Positions 59,738 to 64,000 of a stretch of 64,000 bases of DNA are shown one piece after another. Source of the DNA: Candidatus Hinthialibacter antarcticus (GTDB taxonomy: Bacteria; Hinthialibacterota; Hinthialibacteria; Hinthialibacterales; Hinthialibacteraceae); assembly GCA_030765645.1 (NCBI GenBank), contig JAVCCE010000072.1, positions 1-64,000 on the forward strand, in the 5' to 3' direction. The stretch's first letter is position 1. The number at the start of each line of letters is the position of its first letter. Below the pieces are notes generated by a model. That model saw nothing but the letters and a program-made list of their open reading frames with translations, had not been told where the DNA came from and did not search any database. Both the position numbers and the translations under genes were made by a program.

Positions 59738-61045
59738 CTACACCAGCACATCAAGTTCGACTGCTTGTGGCTCTGGCGTCAATAACGAATCATTGCGCGG
59801 AGAAGAAAGGTCAATTTCTTCGCTCTCTTCTAATTTCTCTTTCTGTTGTTCACGCAATTGTTCGAGGTTTTTATTCAATAATTCCGTTGTGATTGATTCA
59901 GGATCGGCGGAAGTATTGATGCCAAAGTTTTTGAATAATTGGTTGGTGGTATCAAAGAAGCGGTTCAAGTCGTTGTTAACGTCTTCACCAATATTTTCAA
60001 AGAAGTCAGAGGCAAAGCCGAGGCCGAGTGCGTCGAGTTCTTCGCCGAAGGTGTCTCCCAGGCCAGTGAAGAAGTCGTTCAGCTGGGCGCCGACATGGTT
60101 GCGGGCTGATTCAATCAATCCTTGGGTGGCGCCGACGAATGAACTCAAGTTGCCGGGGTCGCTGGTTAACACGCCGCGCGCCGCTTCCAGGAAGCCGCCC
60201 AGCGTTCCGGTGTCGTCGAATTGAGACAGCTCTTCGGCAATGGCGTTGAAGTTACTCAAATCCGTGCCGGAGATCGACACGTTCAGGGTAAATTCTTGCG
60301 CGACCTGCTTTGATACGCCAAGGTATTCACCCGCAATCGCATCGCCTTGCGCTTGTTGAGCGCTTAACGCGACGGCTTTGGATTCCTGGAAGAAAATTTC
60401 CGCCTGGAAATCGCGAGTGCTCACAATTTGTTCAAATGTAGTTTGACGAGCCGCGATTGCGTCAAAACTGCTTAAAGATAAATCGGTGGGATTCTCTTCG
60501 AGTGAATATTCATCTGTTTCCGCGTCTTCTGGAACGGGTTGTTCTTCGCCTTCAATCAGTTCAGTTTCATCAGCAACTTGCTGCTGAGTCCCTGTATACG
60601 ATTGGATGCCCGCAGCGGATGATTCCGCGAAACGAACCGCTAAATCGAGCGCAAACGAGCCGTCTGAATTGATCTTCAGATCGACTGAGGCTTCGAAGCG
60701 GCCGTCTTTACTGACGATGATCTGGTTGGTTGCGCCGAGTTCCGGCTTGGTACGCGCCTGTTGAATCGCCCCATCTGCGGCGTCTTTGGCGAAGGTGGAA
60801 AGATCAAGTTTGTCTTTCTTTTCGTCATCCGCAGGCGACTTGGTTTGATCTTGCAGGCCGCGTAGGATATTCGGCTGCCGTAATGGCGACAACCCATTTT
60901 GGCTTGATAACCCATTGTTTCCGGTCAGAAGGCTGAGCGGCGATGAGTTATTGTTGTTGCTGGTGCGATTGAACAAGCTGGTCAGGCCTGAATTCGCATT
61001 AAAAAAATTCTGTAAGGCTGATGGGGCTTGGATTCCCTGTGCCAT
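59738..61045 (-). CDS. Orphan acidic protein (435 aa)
   Basis: Not recognised. The N-terminus is low-complexity and Asn/Ser-rich (NRTSNNNNSSPLSLLTGNNG, near 25-45), with no signal peptide. The middle (about 100-135) contains IIVSKDGRFEASVDLKINSD, resembling the DUF5610-type pattern found in flagellin-like or surface proteins, but this is not a firm match. An acidic linker follows, then a helical segment with Ala-rich heptads (about 200-360), and a C-terminal coiled tail (NKNLEQLREQQKEKLEESEE). It is single, with a terminator on each side, and its start lacks a strong ribosome site. Function unknown. Confidence 0.75.
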   Translation of the reverse strand: MAQGIQAPSALQNFFNANSGLTSLFNRTSNNNNSSPLSLLTGNNGLSSQNGLSPLRQPNILRGLQDQTKSPADDEKKDKLDLSTFAKDAADGAIQQARTKPELGATNQIIVSKDGRFEASVDLKINSDGSFALDLAVRFAESSAAGIQSYTGTQQQVADETELIEGEEQPVPEDAETDEYSLEENPTDLSLSSFDAIAARQTTFEQIVSTRDFQAEIFFQESKAVALSAQQAQGDAIAGEYLGVSKQVAQEFTLNVSISGTDLSNFNAIAEELSQFDDTGTLGGFLEAARGVLTSDPGNLSSFVGATQGLIESARNHVGAQLNDFFTGLGDTFGEELDALGLGFASDFFENIGEDVNNDLNRFFDTTNQLFKNFGINTSADPESITTELLNKNLEQLREQQKEKLEESEEIDLSSPRNDSLLTPEPQAVELDVLV

Positions 61046-61145
61046 AATTTTGCACCACGTTTCCGAGAAATGGTCGCTATACGGTATCGGCTTATAGCAG
61101 GGTATCCTTTATTAAAAAGTCGATTTATTATGACCTTTGATAAGA

Positions 61146-61177
61146 AAAAGCCTTAAGGAGTAACCCCTAAGGCTTTT
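61146..61177. terminator. Rho-independent terminator after the small membrane protein gene
   Basis: AAAAGCCTTA and TAAGGCTTTT form a perfect 10-bp stem with AGGAGTAACCCC between, which can extend the stem by an inner AGG/CCC-type pairing. Being symmetric with A/T ends, it can work in both directions; it lies just downstream of the minus-strand gene at 61207. Confidence 0.85.
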
Positions 61178-61206
61178 GTTTTCAGTAGGAAAACAGATTC
61201 GATGAA

Positions 61207-61479
61207 TTAAGTCGTCCTTCGTGGACGCGGGAATATTTTTGATTTTCCCTTTTGGCTGCCGGAGTTGCCCTTTCCATCAAAATCGAATGTATCCTGACTG
61301 TGGCCTTTACCTTTAGAGGGACCTGTCAGGTAAGGCATGTAGGGTTTCCACTTCAGGCTTTCGATCGTCCAACGAAAATACTTTCGGGCAAACGAAAACC
61401 ATTCGGTCGGGCGCGTCGTGGCAACGAAACAAAGAAGGAGCACAATGAGCCACATCCAGATAATTTCATTGGTATTCAT
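61207..61479 (-). CDS. Small single-pass membrane protein (90 aa)
   Basis: Not recognised. It has one hydrophobic helix near residues 6-22 (IIWMWLIVLLLCFVA), then an amphipathic basic/aromatic segment (RPTEWFSFARKYFRWTIESL), and a Gly/Ser/Lys-rich tail (SKGKGHSQDTFDFDGKGNSG). The ribosome site AAGGAGGG is strong and correctly spaced, which argues that the gene is real. It is followed by a clear terminator. The pattern of one N-terminal helix and a basic tail is found in secretion, division and stress-related microproteins, but no specific role can be assigned. Confidence 0.7.
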   Translation of the reverse strand: MNTNEIIWMWLIVLLLCFVATTRPTEWFSFARKYFRWTIESLKWKPYMPYLTGPSKGKGHSQDTFDFDGKGNSGSQKGKSKIFPRPRRTT

Positions 61480-61579
61480 GTTTTTCCCTCCTTGCTATTC
61501 TGTGATTCCGTTCTATTGCTTATATTATAACGAAAAACAGGGCGATAAGTAAAATGATTCTTTCAAGGAGATCAAAACT

Positions 61580-61783
61580 ATGGCAAATATGGCATCAATT
61601 CATTGCCGAACTTGCGGCAAAGCATTGCCGGAAGGCACGCGAACGCCTACATTTCCTTTTTGCAGCATGAAATGCAAGATGGTCGATCTAGGACATTGGT
61701 TTAATGGAGACTACCACATTAGTGAACCCCTCCCGCGTGAAGAGGACGATCACGACGCTGACGCCGAATTTGGGCTACGCTGA
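61580..61783 (+). CDS. yacG: Zinc-finger protein YacG (DNA gyrase inhibitor family)
   Basis: A 67-aa zinc protein. In other bacteria YacG binds GyrB and inhibits gyrase. Its four cysteines are in HCRTCGKAL and FPFCSMKCKMVDLGHWFNGD, and the DLGxW motif after the second pair is characteristic. The C-terminal tail is acidic (EEDDHDADAEF). AAGGAG precedes the ATG. The gene overlaps the start of lnt by up to 80 bp, so the two are likely co-transcribed. The acidic tail may simply be the price of that overlap. The fold call is firm; activity on gyrase is by family only. Confidence 0.93.
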   Translation: MANMASIHCRTCGKALPEGTRTPTFPFCSMKCKMVDLGHWFNGDYHISEPLPREEDDHDADAEFGLR

Positions 61784-63281
61784 TTGGTTGTGTGCAGCGG
61801 CTTCGGCGGTTTTACTTGCGCTTTGTTTCCCTCCCTTTGAACAATCCTATCTGATTTTTATCGCTCTTGTTCCTGCACTGTGGCGGGCGCGGGTGAACAA
61901 CACAAAACATAATCTCTTTCTGGGTCTTGCGACCGGATTCATCTATAACCTGATCCTGCTTCATTGGCTGATTTATGTTACCGGCCCCGGCATGTTTTTG
62001 CTGGCGTTTGTTGCTGGCGCTCCTCTGATGTTTCCCTTCTGGGTATGGGGCGCACTGATTGGTCGCTGGTATCGCATCCCGGCGTTTGCTCTTAGTTGGT
62101 GCTTGGTTGAGTATCTGCGATCAATCGGCCCGTTCGCGTTTTCATGGGGATTCGTGGGACATGCGACTTATGACTTTGGTGTCTTTTTTTTGAATTCTAT
62201 AGAGTGGCTTGGTATTTTGGGCGCCTCTTTTCTTTTTGTATCCTTTAACGCCTCGCTATTTAGTCTGCTCCACAGGTTTTATTGTTGGGTAAGAGACAGA
62301 ACACTCCCTAAAAGAATTAGAAATGAATTCAAACCAGCACTCATTTATTTTGTAATAATCTCATTTTTAATTTTTTGGAATGCAACTCTAAGTGTTGGTA
62401 CGTCTGCGATGCATTCAAAATTCCATAGACAAGATATAGTGAACTTACGCGTTGCTTTAATTCAAGGTTCTTTTCCGCAAGACGCGAAAGAGTCGGCCTC
62501 GGTCGATGAAATGTTAAGCCGTTATCTCGACTTGTCCCGTCAGGCGATGGCGGAAAACCCCGACCTCATCATCTGGCCGGAGAGCACGGTCCCCTACCCT
62601 CTTAATCTTTGGGAGGATGGGCTTCATCAGATCGTTTCGTTTGTGAAAGAGAATGATGTTGAATTGCTATTGGGTTCTGTCCACGCTGAGTTATTGAGTG
62701 ATGACAAAGTGGCCTATTACAACCGCGCGTTGCATTTCAGGCCGGATAAAATTCGCGCCGACGACCCGACTGAGATGATTTTGCGCAATGTGAATTCGTA
62801 CGACAAGATGCACCTGGTCCCGTACGGCGAGTGGATTCCCGGCGGGCAATACTGGCCATTTTATTATATTGAAACGCTGATCGAAGAAGCGGGCGCCGGC
62901 ATCTTTCAACCCGGGCGCGAGCAGACCATCTTTGAAACGCGTAAGGGCTATCGCTTTGCGGTGATGATCTGCTTTGAATCGACGCTCTCCTGGCAAGCGC
63001 ACAGCGCAAAAGAAAAGGGCGTTGACTTTCTGGTTAACATTACCAATGACGCATGGTTCAAACGCTCGGCGGGTTTAAGACAACATTTCATTCAGTCGCA
63101 ATTCCGCGCGGTCGAAGCCCGCGTCCCTTTGCTACGCGCCGCAAATACCGGAATCACGGGGCGAATATCGCCAACAGGAGGTTTTGAAGCGATTGCTGAT
63201 AACACGCCCGGATACTATATTGCGAAACTAGGATTGGGCGCCTTAGATACCGATTCAAAAGGCTCAAATTCTATCGAATGA
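61704..63281 (+). CDS. lnt: Apolipoprotein N-acyltransferase
   Basis: Inner-membrane enzyme that adds the third fatty acid to lipoproteins of Gram-negative bacteria. The N-terminal half has about six helices (CAAASAVLLALCFPPFEQSY and later hydrophobic runs to about 235). The nitrilase-type domain carries the triad: Glu293 in WPESTVPYP, Lys368 in YDKMHLVPYGE and Cys423 in VMICFES, then VNITNDAWF and RAANTGITGRI. ATG 61704 has AGGAC 9 bases upstream, but an 80-bp overlap with yacG is unusually long; GTG 61737 or TTG 61770 are alternative starts. The length (525 aa) fits either. It is downstream of yacG and upstream of rpoD. Confidence 0.96.
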   Translation: METTTLVNPSRVKRTITTLTPNLGYADWLCAAASAVLLALCFPPFEQSYLIFIALVPALWRARVNNTKHNLFLGLATGFIYNLILLHWLIYVTGPGMFLLAFVAGAPLMFPFWVWGALIGRWYRIPAFALSWCLVEYLRSIGPFAFSWGFVGHATYDFGVFFLNSIEWLGILGASFLFVSFNASLFSLLHRFYCWVRDRTLPKRIRNEFKPALIYFVIISFLIFWNATLSVGTSAMHSKFHRQDIVNLRVALIQGSFPQDAKESASVDEMLSRYLDLSRQAMAENPDLIIWPESTVPYPLNLWEDGLHQIVSFVKENDVELLLGSVHAELLSDDKVAYYNRALHFRPDKIRADDPTEMILRNVNSYDKMHLVPYGEWIPGGQYWPFYYIETLIEEAGAGIFQPGREQTIFETRKGYRFAVMICFESTLSWQAHSAKEKGVDFLVNITNDAWFKRSAGLRQHFIQSQFRAVEARVPLLRAANTGITGRISPTGGFEAIADNTPGYYIAKLGLGALDTDSKGSNSIE

Positions 63282-63651
63282 AATGTGGGGAATCATTTGT
63301 ATAGAAGTCTCTTGTCCGAATTATAAACGCGTCTATACTCACAATTGCGTTTGATCTTCTTTCCTGAACGTATGGGGTAAGCAATTGGGAAGAACGGCTG
63401 ACATCCAAGCAAAACCATCCGGTCAAATGACACGGAGTTGGCGCATCAACACCGCCCGGCAATCAGGCGATTTTGGCGTGTTGCAAACTCTTGAATTACT
63501 CCTAACCCTACCGACTTATATACCTTTTCAAAAATCTTTCCATGCAATTCCAAATTAGTGATGCAGGTGAAAACTCTGCTTATTTTTAATTTTTTTTGGG
63601 TAATGAGGGAACTAGTAGTCATTTCGGATGGTCTTATAGGGAGAATGGTTC
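63282..63651. other. 370-bp intergenic region upstream of rpoD
   Basis: No gene is seen. A possible vegetative promoter is TTGAAT at 63491 and TTATAT at 63516 with a 19-bp spacer, which is longer than ideal. A T-run (TTTTTAATTTTTTTT) lies near 63585 and could mark the end of lnt transcription, but I see no strong stem before it. Confidence 0.4.
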
Positions 63652-64000
63652 ATGTCTAAGCAGAAACAAATCATAGAAGCGCCCAAGTCATCGAAATTTC
63701 AGAAGTTGATTGAATTAGGCGAACGCAATGGCCGTCTGACGTATGATGATGTCAACCGAATGATCAATGACGAGGCTATGAGCGTCGAAGATCTCGATGA
63801 CATTTTTATTGTCCTGAATGATCATGATATTCCAGTCGTTGACGACTATGTAATGACCAACGCTGACGCCAAGCATCTTCGCCAGGAAGCCGCTGAAGCC
63901 GAAGCCGCGCATGAAGAGACCCACGACGAGAAAATCGGCGTTGATGACCCTGTACGGTTGTATTTGCGTGAAATGGGCCGTGTTCCTCTTTTGACGCGTG
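63652..64000 (+). CDS. rpoD: RNA polymerase primary sigma factor RpoD (5' part, cut by window end)
   Basis: The frame starts ATG 63652 after GGGAGA and stays open to the window end (116 codons). The beginning, SKFQKLIELGERNGRLTYDD with VNRMINDEAMSVEDLDDIF, is sigma region 1.1, and VDDPVRLYLREMGRVPLLTR is the hallmark of region 1.2 of primary sigma factors. An acidic, Ala/Glu-rich linker sits between. It is the housekeeping sigma70-type factor, not an alternative one, because region 1.1 is present. No stop is reached, so its length and downstream regions are unknown. Confidence 0.95.
   Translation, partial: MSKQKQIIEAPKSSKFQKLIELGERNGRLTYDDVNRMINDEAMSVEDLDDIFIVLNDHDIPVVDDYVMTNADAKHLRQEAAEAEAAHEETHDEKIGVDDPVRLYLREMGRVPLLTR

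Overview
The window is a dense chromosomal segment of about 50 genes from a Gram-negative-type bacterium. The evidence for an outer membrane is an LptF/LptG permease pair, apolipoprotein N-acyltransferase (Lnt), a TPR lipoprotein and many signal peptides. G+C looks close to 50 percent, apart from two clearly AT-richer patches (about 8.7-10.2 kb and 57.5-58.4 kb). I cannot place the species. The mix of a ThiD2-ThiE fusion, long secreted proteins with carbohydrate-type modules, GspG-like pseudopilins, B12-type radical SAM enzymes, long coiled-coil orphans and abundant intergenic palindromes suggests a poorly cultivated lineage (PVC-, Sumerlaeota- or Hydrogenedentes-like). That placement is inference only.

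Layout. 0-7 kb: a Zn/Cd-type P1B ATPase, a thiamine block (thiS, thiG, thiD2-thiE) and glnE. 7-13 kb: four unrecognised coiled-coil or charged proteins and a TPR lipoprotein, a PadR regulator, dtd, and a 1-kb gene-free stretch rich in G and T. 13-20 kb: a secreted orphan, lptF/lptG, a GT-C glycosyltransferase, a YhcC-type radical SAM protein and a DUF971 protein. 20-30 kb: GH10 xylanase, a Gfo/Idh/MocA oxidoreductase, ftsY, sbcD, an EamA transporter, a fumarylacetoacetate-hydrolase-family enzyme and a RecD2-like helicase. 30-46 kb: a secreted phosphatase-fold protein that has lost its metal ligands, then a long minus-strand run rich in glycan/lipid genes: GT1, SGNH hydrolase, two B12-type radical SAM enzymes, a UDP-galactopyranose-mutase-like flavoprotein, two GT2 enzymes, a TPR-methyltransferase and an M61 protease. 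This ends near a membrane protein with propeller-like repeats and galU.

46-54.6 kb: a helicase-loader-like ATPase beside a DnaD-like protein and cysE, then rlmN, a pseudopilin, mltG, an orphan oligopeptide-type permease and an M20 peptidase. 54.6-59.4 kb: a large secreted putative glycosidase, a cluster of palindromic repeats, an HNH endonuclease that looks like a modification-dependent restriction enzyme, and two Hsp20 genes behind a candidate sigma-54 promoter. 59.7-64 kb: an orphan protein, a small membrane protein, yacG, lnt and the start of rpoD, which runs off the window.

Several families of intergenic palindromes are interspersed. The most notable has four copies with a conserved core. 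In one copy both stem arms changed together, so pairing is kept. I saw no CRISPR array, tRNA, rRNA, prophage or complete insertion sequence.
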